Shown here piece by piece: positions 24,234-32,586 of a stretch of 38,633 nt of DNA. A program made the position numbers and the translations under genes. The stretch covers positions 1 through 38,633 of the forward strand of contig JAFZSR010000088.1 in assembly GCA_017619275.1 (NCBI GenBank). The letters are read 5' to 3'. The stretch's first letter is position 1, and each line of letters starts with the position of its first letter. This stretch comes from Prevotella sp. (GTDB taxonomy: Bacteria; Bacteroidota; Bacteroidia; Bacteroidales; Bacteroidaceae). Under the pieces are notes generated by a model that worked only from the letters and a program-made list of their open reading frames with translations, was not told the origin of the DNA and searched no databases.

Positions 24234-25421
24234 ATGGGACAACTGCAAGAAAGATACAAATCCTACCGAGTGCCCCAGGAGGCAATGGCAAAAGGCATCT
24301 ATCCTTATTTCCGTGCCATTACTGGCAAACAGGGCACAGAGGTGGAGATGGGTGGCCACAGAGTGCTGATGTTCGGCTCGAATGCCTATACAGGACTGAC
24401 GGGCGACCAGCGCATCATTGACAAGGCCAAGGAAGCACTTGACAAATATGGCACAGGCTGTGCCGGAAGCCGATTCCTCAACGGAACGCTCGACCTGCAC
24501 ATTCAGCTTGAAAAGGAAATCGCAACGTATATAGGCAAGGACGACTGCCTGTGTTTCTCCACGGGCTTCAGCGTCAATCAGGGTGTCATCCCCGCTTTGC
24601 TGAGCAAAGACGACTATGTGATTTGCGACGACCGCGACCATGCCAGCATCGTCGACGGGCGTAGGCTCGCTTTTGCCAAGCAGCTGCACTATAAGCACAA
24701 CGACATGGCCGACTTGGAGCGCGTGTTGCAGAAGCTGCCGCAAGAGGCTGTGAAGCTCATCGTTGTCGATGGCGTCTTCTCGATGGAAGGCGACCTGGCC
24801 AAGCTTCCCGAAATCGTTGAACTGAAAAAGAAATACAACTGCTCGGTGATGGTGGACGAAGCCCACGGTATCGGCGTCTTCGGACGTCAAGGACGTGGCG
24901 TTTGCGACCATTTCGGACTGACGAAGGACGTTGACCTCATCATGGGCACGTTCTCGAAGTCCATGGCTTCCATCGGCGGATTCATCGCTGCCGACAGCGA
25001 CACTATCAACTGGCTGCGCCACAGCTGCCGCACCTACATCTTCTCGGCTTCCAACACCCCTGCTGCCACCGCCGCAGCCATGGAAGCACTCCACATCATT
25101 CAGAACGAGCCGGAGCGCATGGAACATCTCTGGGAGGTGACCCGCTACGCCTTGAAGCGATTCCGCGAAGAGGGATTCGACATCGGCGACACCGAGAGTC
25201 CAATCATTCCCCTCTACGTGCGCGACACCGACAAGACATTCCTCGTCGTTGCCTTGGCCTTCGAGGCTGGTGTTTTCATCAATCCCGTCATCCCGCCGGC
25301 ATGTGCTCCGCAGGACACGCTGGTGCGCTATGCCCTGATGGCCACCCACACCCACGAGCAGGTGGAGCGCTCGGTGATTGCTTTGAAGAAAATCTTCGTA
25401 GAACAAGGCATCATCAAATAA
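24234..25421 (+). CDS. spt: serine palmitoyltransferase
   Basis: A 395-residue PLP enzyme of the alpha-oxoamine synthase family. It joins L-serine and a fatty acyl-CoA to form 3-ketodihydrosphingosine, the first step of sphingolipid synthesis, which is typical of Bacteroidales. YTGLTGDQRI and GTGCAGSRFLNGT are near the N-terminus. H136 (CDDRDHAS) stacks on PLP, and D208 (VMVDEAHG) binds its ring nitrogen. K242 in GTFSKSMASIGG forms the Schiff base. INPVIPPACAPQDTLVRYALMATHT is the C-terminal signature shared with Bacteroides Spt. Related synthases (2-amino-3-ketobutyrate ligase, BioF) differ in these end motifs. It ends 66 bases before tRNA-Pro. Confidence 0.93.
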   Translation: MGQLQERYKSYRVPQEAMAKGIYPYFRAITGKQGTEVEMGGHRVLMFGSNAYTGLTGDQRIIDKAKEALDKYGTGCAGSRFLNGTLDLHIQLEKEIATYIGKDDCLCFSTGFSVNQGVIPALLSKDDYVICDDRDHASIVDGRRLAFAKQLHYKHNDMADLERVLQKLPQEAVKLIVVDGVFSMEGDLAKLPEIVELKKKYNCSVMVDEAHGIGVFGRQGRGVCDHFGLTKDVDLIMGTFSKSMASIGGFIAADSDTINWLRHSCRTYIFSASNTPAATAAAMEALHIIQNEPERMEHLWEVTRYALKRFREEGFDIGDTESPIIPLYVRDTDKTFLVVALAFEAGVFINPVIPPACAPQDTLVRYALMATHTHEQVERSVIALKKIFVEQGIIK

Positions 25422-25436
25422 AAAACACGAAAATAG

Positions 25437-25468
25437 TTTGCGGGAGTCAAAGATTTTAAGTACCTTTG
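25437..25468 (+). promoter_or_regulatory. tRNA-Pro promoter
   Basis: TTTG at 25437-25440 and TACCTTTG at 25461-25468 are separated by 20 bp. The box is 19 bases before the tRNA, so tRNA-Pro has its own promoter. Confidence 0.8.
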
Positions 25469-25487
25469 CAGCCGCAAACTGAAAGTT

Positions 25488-25560
25488 CGAGGTGTAGCGC
25501 AGTTGGTAGCGTTCCTGGTTTGGGACCAGGATGTCGCAGGTTCGAGTCCTGTCACCTCGA
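25488..25560 (+). tRNA. tRNA-Pro (TGG)
   Basis: The acceptor strands CGAGGTG and CACCTCG pair fully. The anticodon stem CCTGG/CCAGG encloses TTTGGGA with anticodon TGG, and the T arm is GCAGGTTCGAGTCCTGT. The 3' CCA is not encoded. Confidence 0.97.
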
Positions 25561-25572
25561 CAAACAGATTTC

Positions 25573-25615
25573 AAGAATGGCTTGACAAACAAAATGTCAA
25601 GCCATTCTTTTTTTT
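25573..25615 (+). terminator. strong terminator after tRNA-Pro
   Basis: A 15-bp stem (25573-25587 with 25595-25609, GAATGGCTTGACA and its complement), a 7-nt loop and eight or more T residues make a textbook intrinsic terminator. Confidence 0.93.
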
Positions 25616-25625
25616 GCCGCCTCGC

Positions 25626-25730
25626 TATAGCCTACCGTCTATAGTCTACAGTCTATAGTCTATAGTCTATAGTCTACAGTCTACAGTCTATAGTCTACAG
25701 TCCATAGCCTACAGTCTATAGAATATAGGT
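25626..25730. repeat. 7-bp tandem repeat (TAYAGTC), about 15 units
   Basis: Units alternate between TATAGTC and TACAGTC with a few variants, in an unbroken 7-bp period. The last units overlap the final codons and the TAG stop of the leftward phosphopantetheinyl transferase gene. Slippage would change unit number without damaging the domain. A degenerate array of the same period is at 7939-7980. Confidence 0.9.
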
Positions 25731-26252
25731 CAAAACATAGTCGGGAGAAAACTCGTAGTGAACGTCGACAACGACATCGCGCTTCAGGTTTTCCATCTGT
25801 AGCATATTTTCGGCTACAGCCAGCGTGCGCATGTCGTAAAACAGTAGGTTGTCTTCGGAGAAATACTTGTAGAGCGCTTCCTTGGCCGACCATATCAGCA
25901 GTTTTTCGCTGGTGGTCTCAGCCTTTTCGTCGGGACGGATGAAGCGGCTGGCGATGCGCTCCACACGGTCGGAGCGCCGCTCGATGTCGATTCCCAAGCG
26001 CCCGCTGTCGGCCAGCAACAGGGCAGCATAGCCCTGCGTATGACTGATGGAGATGGTCTGTCCGTTGTCGAGGAAGGGCTTCCCGCTGGATTCGTGCTGA
26101 ATGGTGAGTGCGGCGTTGCCCGTCATCGCCTCCAGCAGTCGCGCCACAGCCTTTCGCTCGCGCAGTCGGGGTTTTTCGTAGGCATCCTCTTCCATGCGCC
26201 AAAGGCCCAATTGTGCCCGATCGTCAATCTGCCTGATGTTTATCAGCGCCAT
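25716..26252 (-). CDS. 4'-phosphopantetheinyl transferase
   Basis: A 178-residue enzyme of the Sfp/AcpT superfamily that moves 4'-phosphopantetheine from CoA to a carrier protein. The magnesium site is GIDIE (87-91), with the second motif WSAKEALYK (121-129) and ISISHTQGYAALLL (67-80) upstream. It is short for the family, suggesting a compact or AcpT-like form. It starts six bases after gldE, so it is in the same operon. The stop codon lies in the 7-bp repeat array. Its carrier protein partner is not in this window. Confidence 0.92.
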   Translation of the reverse strand: MALINIRQIDDRAQLGLWRMEEDAYEKPRLRERKAVARLLEAMTGNAALTIQHESSGKPFLDNGQTISISHTQGYAALLLADSGRLGIDIERRSDRVERIASRFIRPDEKAETTSEKLLIWSAKEALYKYFSEDNLLFYDMRTLAVAENMLQMENLKRDVVVDVHYEFSPDYVLTYIL

Positions 26253-26258
26253 AAACTA

Positions 26259-27584
26259 TCAGTGTTTCTCATCCTCCTTGGCCACCACCACCTTTATCTT
26301 GGCAATGCGATGGCCGTCGAGCTGGATGATCTCAAACTTAAAGTTGCGATAGTCTATGCACTCGTGGGGCTTGGGGAAGTCGCCTTTCAGTTCCAGCATC
26401 AAGCCGGCCAGCGTGTCGGCGTCGCCCTGCACCTCGTCGAAGATGTCGTCGTCGAGCTTCAGCAAACGGTAGAAGTCGGTGAGGAGCGTCTTCCCTTCAA
26501 AGATGTAGGTGTTGGCGTTCACGCGTACATAGTTCTTCTCCTCCTCGTCGTACTCGTCGTTGATCTCGCCCACGATTTCCTCCAGGATGTCCTCAAGCGT
26601 GACGATGCCACTGGTTCCGCCAAACTCGTCGACCACGATGGCGATGTGTACCTTGTTCTCTTGGAAGTCGCGCAGCAGGTCGTCGATCATCTTCGTCTCG
26701 GGAACGAAGTAAGGCGGACGGATGAGCGACTGCCAGCGGAACGTGGCGGGCTTGCCCAGATGGGGCAGCAAGTCCTTGATGTAGAGGATGCCGCGGATAT
26801 TGTCGATGGAACCTTGGTAGACGGGGATACGCGAGTAGTTGTTCTCCACGATGCACTTGATGACGTCGGAGAAGGACGAGCGGAAGTCGAGGTCGACCAC
26901 ATCCTGGCGGCTGGTCATCACCTCCTTGGCCGTCTCTGCGCCGAAGCGCACGATGCCCTGAAGCATGTTCTGCTGGTCCACGCGGATGTCGTCCTTGTCG
27001 GTCAGCTCCAGCGCCTGCTCCAAGTCGTCCACGCTCAGCACATGGTTCTCCTTCTGCACCACCTTTCCGGCCAGCACGCCCGAACGCATGAGCACGCTGG
27101 AGAGAGGCTTGAACAGGCGACTGAGCGTCTCGATGGCGGGTGCAAACCTGCGGCACACGCTGAGCGCATGCTGCGTACAATACACCTTGGGGATGATTTC
27201 ACCAAAGAGCAGCAGCAGGAAGGTGAGCAACACAGTCACCACCACGAACTGCAGCCACGTAGCGCTGCCAAAGCTGACCACATGGGCAAAGAAATAATTG
27301 CAGAGCATGATGATGGTGACGTTCACCAGGTTGTTGGTGATGAGGATGGTGGCCAGCGTGCGCTCGGAGTTGTTGCGCAAGTGCTGTATCTTGGCATCGG
27401 CGGGGTTCTTGTCCTCGTCAAGCTCGTTCAGGTCGGTGGGAGAGAGCGAAAAGAAGGCAATCTCCGACCCCGATGCAAAGCCCGACACGAAGAGCAGCAG
27501 TCCAGCGAGGACAATAGCAAAAATGGCACCCGGAGTGGGTGCGTAGAACTGAACCTCGCGGAACAATTGTAGAAAATCGTCCAT
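26259..27584 (-). CDS. gldE: GldE-type membrane protein (CNNM/CBS family)
   Basis: A 441-residue inner-membrane protein. Residues 1 to about 200 are a CNNM (DUF21) domain with about four hydrophobic segments (LAGLLLFVSGFASGSEIAFF; VVTVLLTFLLLLFGEIIPKV). About 215-340 holds two CBS domains (EVMTSRQDVVDLD, IDNIRGILYIKDLLPHL, HIAIVVDEFGGTSGIVTLED). About 350-435 is a CorC/HlyC domain. In Bacteroidetes this family is named gliding motility-associated GldE and is present in non-gliding Bacteroidales as well, where ion export or envelope stress roles are more likely. The conserved order ssb-gldE supports the name. It starts three bases after ssb and ends six bases before the phosphopantetheinyl transferase. 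Confidence 0.9.
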   Translation of the reverse strand: MDDFLQLFREVQFYAPTPGAIFAIVLAGLLLFVSGFASGSEIAFFSLSPTDLNELDEDKNPADAKIQHLRNNSERTLATILITNNLVNVTIIMLCNYFFAHVVSFGSATWLQFVVVTVLLTFLLLLFGEIIPKVYCTQHALSVCRRFAPAIETLSRLFKPLSSVLMRSGVLAGKVVQKENHVLSVDDLEQALELTDKDDIRVDQQNMLQGIVRFGAETAKEVMTSRQDVVDLDFRSSFSDVIKCIVENNYSRIPVYQGSIDNIRGILYIKDLLPHLGKPATFRWQSLIRPPYFVPETKMIDDLLRDFQENKVHIAIVVDEFGGTSGIVTLEDILEEIVGEINDEYDEEEKNYVRVNANTYIFEGKTLLTDFYRLLKLDDDIFDEVQGDADTLAGLMLELKGDFPKPHECIDYRNFKFEIIQLDGHRIAKIKVVVAKEDEKH

Positions 27585-27587
27585 CGA

Positions 27588-27950
27588 TTAGGAATTAGCT
27601 GTTGGAGCCGAAGGCTGCGGTGTCTTGGGGGTAAGCAGCTCCATATTGTCCGCCCAAATCTCGGTATAATAATGTCGGCGCCCCTGCTTATCGTCGTAGG
27701 AGGCATAATGTATCCGTCCTTCGATATACAGCTTGTCGCCCTTGTGCACGTAGCGCTCTACCGTCTCGGCCAGCTTGCTCCAAAGAATAATATTGTGCCA
27801 CTCGGTGCGGTCGGGAACCTGGGTGCCGTTCTGCAGCGTATAGCCACGCTCGGTGGTAGCCATCGTCAGCCGCGCCACCGCCTGCCCCTGGTCCACGTAT
27901 CTCACCTCGGGGTCCTTGCCCACATTGCCTATCAGCATCACCTTGTTCAT
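27588..27950 (-). CDS. ssb: single-stranded DNA-binding protein
   Basis: A 120-residue OB-fold protein that coats single-stranded DNA in replication and repair. MNKVMLIGNVGKDPEVRYVD starts the fold, with TEWHNIILWSKLAETVERYVHKGDKLYIEGRI in the middle and YYTEIWADNMELL as the last strand. After that come only about 15 residues (TPKTPQPSAPTANS). The usual acidic tip (DDDLPF type) that binds partner proteins is missing, so this may be a secondary Ssb or a lineage variant. It lies 15 bases after the hypothetical gene and three before gldE. Confidence 0.96.
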   Translation of the reverse strand: MNKVMLIGNVGKDPEVRYVDQGQAVARLTMATTERGYTLQNGTQVPDRTEWHNIILWSKLAETVERYVHKGDKLYIEGRIHYASYDDKQGRRHYYTEIWADNMELLTPKTPQPSAPTANS

Positions 27951-27965
27951 AGCGCGCTTCGTTTC

Positions 27966-28532
27966 TTACTTCTCACTGGCCTTGGCAGCGCCCAAGAAGC
28001 GGTAGTTGAAGTTCTTGCCCTTTGCCGAGGGGAACTGGCTGCGCTCATCCACCCGCTCGCGCAGATGCTCCACGATGCGATTGTAGCAGTCCATCGGCGA
28101 GATGGCCTTCACCTGCGCCACAAAATGGGTGTCGCGATACTGGAACTTGCCCGTGCCCGGCACCATCAGCACTCGCTTGAAGTCGATGGCGCCCTCGTAC
28201 CAGCCGGGGCGCTCCTCGTTCAGCTTCGTCAGCACCATGTGGGTGTTGTTGCGGTCCTTCATGGGTGCGGCCTCTGCCACATGGCTGCGCAAGGCCTTCT
28301 TGTCCTTGAAGTCTTGCATCGTGGCGGCCTCGGTCTTGATGACAATAAAATAAACGCGGGGACGAATCTTATAACGCTTGGGGAGGAATACGTCGCTCGC
28401 GGCATATTCGCGGATGTCCTGCTCCAAATCGGGATTCATCCCAATCTCGTCAATCGACGACAGGAATGCAATGGCCTCATCGACACTTGTAACAAGCGTC
28501 TCGTGGTCAAAATATCTCAAGTATAAGTTCAT
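27966..28532 (-). CDS. hypothetical protein, first gene of the ssb-gldE operon
   Basis: A 188-residue soluble protein that I do not recognise. It begins MNLYLRYFDHETLVTSVDEA and has YKIRPRVYFIVIKTEA in the middle and VAQVKAISPMDCYNRIVEHL near the end, followed by a basic tail. No signal peptide or membrane segment is present. It is the first gene in a leftward operon with ssb, gldE and a phosphopantetheinyl transferase, and lies 90 bases downstream of the tRNA cluster, with which it may share transcription. Confidence 0.75.
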   Translation of the reverse strand: MNLYLRYFDHETLVTSVDEAIAFLSSIDEIGMNPDLEQDIREYAASDVFLPKRYKIRPRVYFIVIKTEAATMQDFKDKKALRSHVAEAAPMKDRNNTHMVLTKLNEERPGWYEGAIDFKRVLMVPGTGKFQYRDTHFVAQVKAISPMDCYNRIVEHLRERVDERSQFPSAKGKNFNYRFLGAAKASEK

Positions 28533-28621
28533 TGTGGTTTTTACGTTGATTTACTTCTGACTTTTTCTTTTGCCTCTGCTCTAGGCTGTATGAAAAACGT
28601 TCTCCTAAAAATAAAAAAAAG

Positions 28622-28694
<73 letters not shown>

Positions 28695-28725
28695 AATTAT
28701 ATACCCATAAAAAAGTGCCAAATGG

Positions 28726-28809
28726 TGAAGAGGAGGAGACTCGAACTCCCACGTCGCAATTGACACTACCCCCTCAAAGTAGCGCGTCTACCAATTCCGC
28801 CACCTCTCC
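28726..28809 (-). tRNA. tRNA-Leu (GAG)
   Basis: A class II tRNA with a long variable arm. The acceptor is GGAGAGG/CCTCTTC, the D arm GGCGGAATTGGTAGACGC, and the anticodon loop TTGAGGG contains GAG. The next three bases on the minus strand (28725-28723) read CCA, so here the CCA end is encoded. Confidence 0.94.
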
Positions 28810-28838
28810 AGCATGGTTTCACAGTGAAGAAAAGAGAG

Positions 28839-28920
28839 TGCCCAGAACAGGACTCGAACCTGCACGCCTCGCGGCACACGCACCTGAAACGTGCGCGTCT
28901 ACCAATTCCGCCACCTGGGC
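28839..28920 (-). tRNA. tRNA-Leu (CAG)
   Basis: A class II tRNA with acceptor GCCCAGG/TCTGGGC, a leucine-type D arm, anticodon loop TTCAGGT with CAG, and a long variable arm. CCA is not encoded. A GTTGGGG/CCCCAAC hairpin (28933-28952) separates it from the upstream tRNA-Gly and may be a processing or pause site. Confidence 0.94.
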
Positions 28921-28977
28921 ATTTACCGTCATTGTTGGGGCCTTCCCCAACAGCGGCTCTTTTCGTTCAACATGTGG

Positions 28978-29050
<73 letters not shown>

Positions 29051-29096
29051 AATACTAATCCTTATCAAAAAGGAGCATCTCTCTCGATTGCGGGTG

Positions 29097-29128
29097 CAAA
29101 GGTAATACAAAATTTCGAACCCACCAAA
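29097..29128 (-). promoter_or_regulatory. promoter of the Gly-Leu-Leu-Gly tRNA cluster
   Basis: On the minus strand TTTG (29125-29128) and TACCTTTG (29097-29104) are separated by 20 bp. The surrounding sequence (TTTGGTGG before, CACCCGCAAT after) is close to the tRNA-Gln promoter at 16296-16326. Confidence 0.85.
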
Positions 29129-29229
29129 TTTTTCCGTCTTTTTTTTCAAAAAAATTCTTAGAGAGCGGTCGATATTCCAATTGCTGCTGTTTTTTTCTGA
29201 AAAACTGCTGCCTTTCGCTTTATATTTCG

Positions 29230-29237
29230 TAACTTTG
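29230..29237 (+). promoter_or_regulatory. -7 box of the four-helix-bundle gene
   Basis: TAACTTTG matches TAnnTTTG. It ends where an upstream GTG in frame begins, which shows that the ATG at 29261 is the real start of the gene. Confidence 0.6.
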
Positions 29238-29260
29238 TGGCCAAAACTGCAAACAACAGC

Positions 29261-29962
29261 ATGCAGGAGAAAGGAACAGCGCAACACATACAGCATTATG
29301 CCGACGGTACAGCCAGCGTAATGCGCAAAGTGGTGGTATATGGCGAACTGCGGTTCTATCAGCGCAGCGACGTGCTCTATCAGCTCACCCAGGTGTTCTG
29401 CCAGCGCTATTTGCCACGCTATGGCGACCGCACTGTTGACCAGATGGTACAGGCTGCCCGCAGCACCAAGCAGAACATCGCCGAAGGCAGCACCGACGGA
29501 CAGACGTCGGCAGAGACCGAGCTGAAGCTGCTGGGCATAGCACGAGGCAGCAACCAAGAGCTGCTGGAGGACTACCGCGACTATCTGAAGCGCAAAGGCA
29601 TGATGGAGTGGTTCGGGGTGAACGAGCGCTTCGACCGTCTGCACCGCTTTTGCCAGGAGCACTCCCGCTGGGAGGACTATCAGCCCATTACAGCCCGCAT
29701 GAACGACGAGGAGCTGGCCAATATGGCCATCTGCCTTTGCCATCAGGTGGATAAGGCCCTGGCCAAATACATCGAGCGCAAAGACCGCGAGTTCACTACC
29801 GAGGGCGGTGTCCGCGAGCGCATGATGGCAGCACGCCTGGGACAGCGCGAGACCCAGCGGCAAATCATCGAGCGCCAGGCAGCCGAGATAGCCGCCCTCC
29901 GCGAGGAGAACGCACGCCTAAAGGCGCTGCTTGGAAAGGTCATCGATGCCTCAGAGCAGTGA
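29261..29962 (+). CDS. four-helix bundle suffix domain protein
   Basis: A 233-residue soluble protein. The middle (about 45-165) matches the four-helix-bundle family related to 23S rRNA intervening-sequence proteins (FYQRSDVLYQLTQVFC, RTVDQMVQAARSTKQNIAEG, KLLGIARGSNQELLEDYRDYL, MNDEELANMAICLCHQVDKAL). The C-terminal 40 residues are a coiled coil (RQAAEIAALREENARLKALL). The ATG at 29261 is chosen because an in-frame GTG at 29237 overlaps the promoter box. Related four-helix proteins include the accessory protein of diversity-generating retroelements, but no reverse transcriptase is present here. The function is not known; a nucleic-acid-binding or scaffold role is plausible. Confidence 0.82.
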   Translation: MQEKGTAQHIQHYADGTASVMRKVVVYGELRFYQRSDVLYQLTQVFCQRYLPRYGDRTVDQMVQAARSTKQNIAEGSTDGQTSAETELKLLGIARGSNQELLEDYRDYLKRKGMMEWFGVNERFDRLHRFCQEHSRWEDYQPITARMNDEELANMAICLCHQVDKALAKYIERKDREFTTEGGVRERMMAARLGQRETQRQIIERQAAEIAALREENARLKALLGKVIDASEQ

Positions 29963-29982
29963 TACTGCCGTTCTCCCGGAGT

Positions 29983-30045
29983 TTCCGGATATTCTGGGTT
30001 TTCTGGATTTTCCGGTTTTTCCGGATATTCCGGATATTCTGGATT
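29983..30045. repeat. 9-bp tandem repeat after the four-helix gene
   Basis: Seven units of a 9-bp period (TTCCGGATA, TTCTGGATT and variants). The minus-strand reading gives a PEYPEKPEN-type repeat, but no gene is evident there. It occupies the spacer before feoAB. Confidence 0.8.
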
Positions 30046-30162
30046 ACACGCCTCCACCTTTTTTATTTGCGCATGTGTACATGCGAGAAATAAGGTGAGT
30101 CATTAACAGCCCCTCGTGTCCTCCACATTTTTAGGTATTTTGGGTAGAATAATGGGAGAAAG

Positions 30163-30195
30163 TTTGGTGTTATTGAGGAGAAAAGTGTAATTTTG
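30163..30195 (+). promoter_or_regulatory. feoAB promoter
   Basis: TTTG (30163-30166) and TAATTTTG (30188-30195) are separated by 21 bp, close to consensus, 21 bases before the chosen start of feoAB. No Fur-type site was recognised by eye. Confidence 0.65.
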
Positions 30196-30216
30196 CAGAT
30201 TACAAGACAAACAGGA

Positions 30217-32568
30217 ATGAAACTATCGGAACTGAAGACTGGGCAGCAGGGCGTCATCGTGAAGGTGCACGGTCACGGCGCGTTTCGCAAGCGCATCGTT
30301 GAGATGGGCTTCGTGAAAGGGAAGAGTGTCGACGTGCTGCTCAACGCCCCTTTGCACGACCCTGTGAAATATAAGGTGATGGGCTATGAGGTGAGCCTAC
30401 GCCGCCAAGAGGCCGAGATGATTGAGGTGGTGGCCCCTTCCAACCTTCCCCAACAAGGTGAGGCTAAAGTTACTTCCACCACAGAGGCGGGCTACAGCCA
30501 AGTCCCTCTTGCTTGGGGCGAAACCGAGGGCGAAACGGCTATCCGTTCTGAATGGCTCCGTGCCCGCCGCACCATCAACGTGGCGCTCATCGGCAACCCC
30601 AACTGCGGCAAGACCTCGCTCTTCAACTTCGCCAGTGGGGCACACGGACGCGTGGGCAATTACAGCGGAGTGACGGTCGACGCCAGCGAGGCCCACGCCA
30701 AGCTGTTCGGCTACGACTTCAACCTCATTGACCTGCCCGGCACCTACTCGCTCACGTGCTATTCGCCCGAAGAGCTTTACGTGCGTCAGTATCTGCAAGA
30801 GCAGATGCCCGACGTGGTGATCAACGTCATTGACTCGAGCAATTTGGAACGCAACCTATATCTGACGACACAGCTGGTGGACATGGACCTGCGCGTGGTG
30901 TGCGCCCTGAACATGTACGACGAGTTTGAGCGGCGCGGCGACCACGTGGACCTCCCTACCCTATCCACGCTCTTCGGCATGCCGATGGTGCCCACGTCGT
31001 TCAAGAGCGGCGCTGGCGTGAAGGATTTGTTCCGAGCCGTCATTCAAGTCTACGAAGGTCGCAGCCATCACGCCCGCCACTTGCACATCAACTACGGCCA
31101 CGAGATTGAGGACGGCATCAAGAAGCTGCGACACGGACCCCTGAAGATTCCCGCCGAAGGCGAGGCTCTGAAGCTTCCCCCTTCGCTCAGCATGCGCTAT
31201 GTGGCCATCAAGCTGCTCGAGGGCGACAAGAGCGTAGAGGATTTGGTGGAGAAAGCCATCCCAGGAACCGCTTGGCGACCCCTGCGCGACAAAGCGAGGG
31301 CGCGCGTACTGGAGGAGACGGGCACCGATGCCGAGACGACCATCATGGACGCGAAATACGGCTTCATAAACGGTGCCCTCACCGAAGCGGGCTACGAGAC
31401 GGGCACAAAGGAAGACACCTATCGCACCACCCACCTCATCGACCGCGTGCTGTCGAGCAAGTATGTGGGCTTCCCCATCTTCTTCCTCATCCTCTTCGTT
31501 ATGTTCCAAGCCACCTTCGCCCTCGGACAATATCCGATGGACTGGATTGAGGCAGGCGTGGAGTGGCTGGGCGAATGGATTGGCGCCACGCTGCCCGAGG
31601 GTCCTCTACGCTCGATGCTCGTCGACGGCGTGATAGGCGGCGTGGGAGCAGTCATCGTGTTCCTACCGCAGATATTAATATTGTACCTGTTCATATCATT
31701 GATGGAGGACTCGGGCTATATGGCCCGCGCAGCTTTCATCATGGACCGCCTGATGCACCGCATGGGTCTGCACGGCAAGTCGTTCATCCCCCTCATCATG
31801 GGCTTCGGCTGCAACGTGCCAGCCGTGATGGCCACCCGCACGGTGGAGAGCCGCCGCTCGCGCCTCATCACCATGCTGGTGCTGCCTTTCATGTCGTGCT
31901 CGGCCCGTCTGCCCATCTACATCATGGTCACCAGCATCTTCTTCGCCCCTCAGTGGCGCTCATGGGTGATGCTGTCGCTCTATGCCATCGGCATCTTCAT
32001 GGCCATCGTGGTGAGCAAGATCCTGTCGCGCTTCGTCATCAAGGGCGAAGATACGCCCTTCGTAATGGAGCTGCCGCCCTACCGCTGGCCCACGTGGAAG
32101 GCCACCATGCGCCACACTTGGGAGAAGGGTAAGGAGTATCTGAAGAAGATGGGTGGCATTATCCTTGTGGCCAGCATCATCGTGTGGGCCCTAGGCTACT
32201 TCGGCACGATGGGCGTGGCGCCCTCGATGGAGCAGAGCTTCATCGGCTCACTGGGACACGCCGTTGAGCCGCTCTTTGCGCCGCAAGGCTTCGACTGGAA
32301 GCTCGACGTGAGCCTCATCGCCGGCGTAGGCGCCAAGGAGATTGTAGCCAGCACCATCAGCGTGCTAGGCGGTCTACAGGGCATCACGCCGCTGGTGGCC
32401 TACAGCTACCTGCTCTTCGTGCTGCTCTACTTCCCCTGCATCGCCACCATCGCCGCCATCAAGAACGAGACGGGTTCGTGGCGCTGGGCCATCATTGCCG
32501 CCGTCTACACTACCGCCGTAGCGTGGGTGGTGTCGGCCATCGTCTATCAGGTGGGGATACACTTTTGA
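30217..32568 (+). CDS. feoB: FeoA-FeoB fusion, ferrous iron transporter
   Basis: A 783-residue inner-membrane protein that imports Fe(II). Residues 1 to about 75 are the FeoA domain (SH3-like, MKLSELKTGQQGVIVKV through the LRRQEAEMIEV strand), fused through a linker to FeoB. The G domain has G1 GNPNCGKT (126-133), G2 in NYSGVTVD, G3 DLPG (172-175) and G4 NMYD. The membrane part has about eight helices with the conserved GCNVPAVMATRTVES and the gate residues of the family. The Feo fusion is usual in Bacteroidetes. The ATG at 30217 follows the promoter box. The small Cys-rich partner protein often found with FeoB is not adjacent. Confidence 0.96.
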   Translation: MKLSELKTGQQGVIVKVHGHGAFRKRIVEMGFVKGKSVDVLLNAPLHDPVKYKVMGYEVSLRRQEAEMIEVVAPSNLPQQGEAKVTSTTEAGYSQVPLAWGETEGETAIRSEWLRARRTINVALIGNPNCGKTSLFNFASGAHGRVGNYSGVTVDASEAHAKLFGYDFNLIDLPGTYSLTCYSPEELYVRQYLQEQMPDVVINVIDSSNLERNLYLTTQLVDMDLRVVCALNMYDEFERRGDHVDLPTLSTLFGMPMVPTSFKSGAGVKDLFRAVIQVYEGRSHHARHLHINYGHEIEDGIKKLRHGPLKIPAEGEALKLPPSLSMRYVAIKLLEGDKSVEDLVEKAIPGTAWRPLRDKARARVLEETGTDAETTIMDAKYGFINGALTEAGYETGTKEDTYRTTHLIDRVLSSKYVGFPIFFLILFVMFQATFALGQYPMDWIEAGVEWLGEWIGATLPEGPLRSMLVDGVIGGVGAVIVFLPQILILYLFISLMEDSGYMARAAFIMDRLMHRMGLHGKSFIPLIMGFGCNVPAVMATRTVESRRSRLITMLVLPFMSCSARLPIYIMVTSIFFAPQWRSWVMLSLYAIGIFMAIVVSKILSRFVIKGEDTPFVMELPPYRWPTWKATMRHTWEKGKEYLKKMGGIILVASIIVWALGYFGTMGVAPSMEQSFIGSLGHAVEPLFAPQGFDWKLDVSLIAGVGAKEIVASTISVLGGLQGITPLVAYSYLLFVLLYFPCIATIAAIKNETGSWRWAIIAAVYTTAVAWVVSAIVYQVGIHF

Positions 32569-32586
32569 CAACAATTCGCAATTAAA

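Noticed and set aside
24081-25592. Upstream extension of the lipid kinase frame to 830 codons
   Set aside because: The extension is antisense to serine palmitoyltransferase and tRNA-Pro. The kinase fold starts at the ATG at 24080.
26040-27572. A 510-codon open frame on the plus strand
   Set aside because: It is antisense to gldE and the phosphopantetheinyl transferase gene, with no recognised domain or promoter.
29237-29260. Upstream GTG start for the four-helix gene
   Set aside because: It overlaps the -7 promoter box, so it would not be in the transcript; the ATG at 29261 is used.
29261-29962. Diversity-generating retroelement accessory protein
   Set aside because: The four-helix fold is related, but there is no reverse transcriptase or template/variable repeat in the window.
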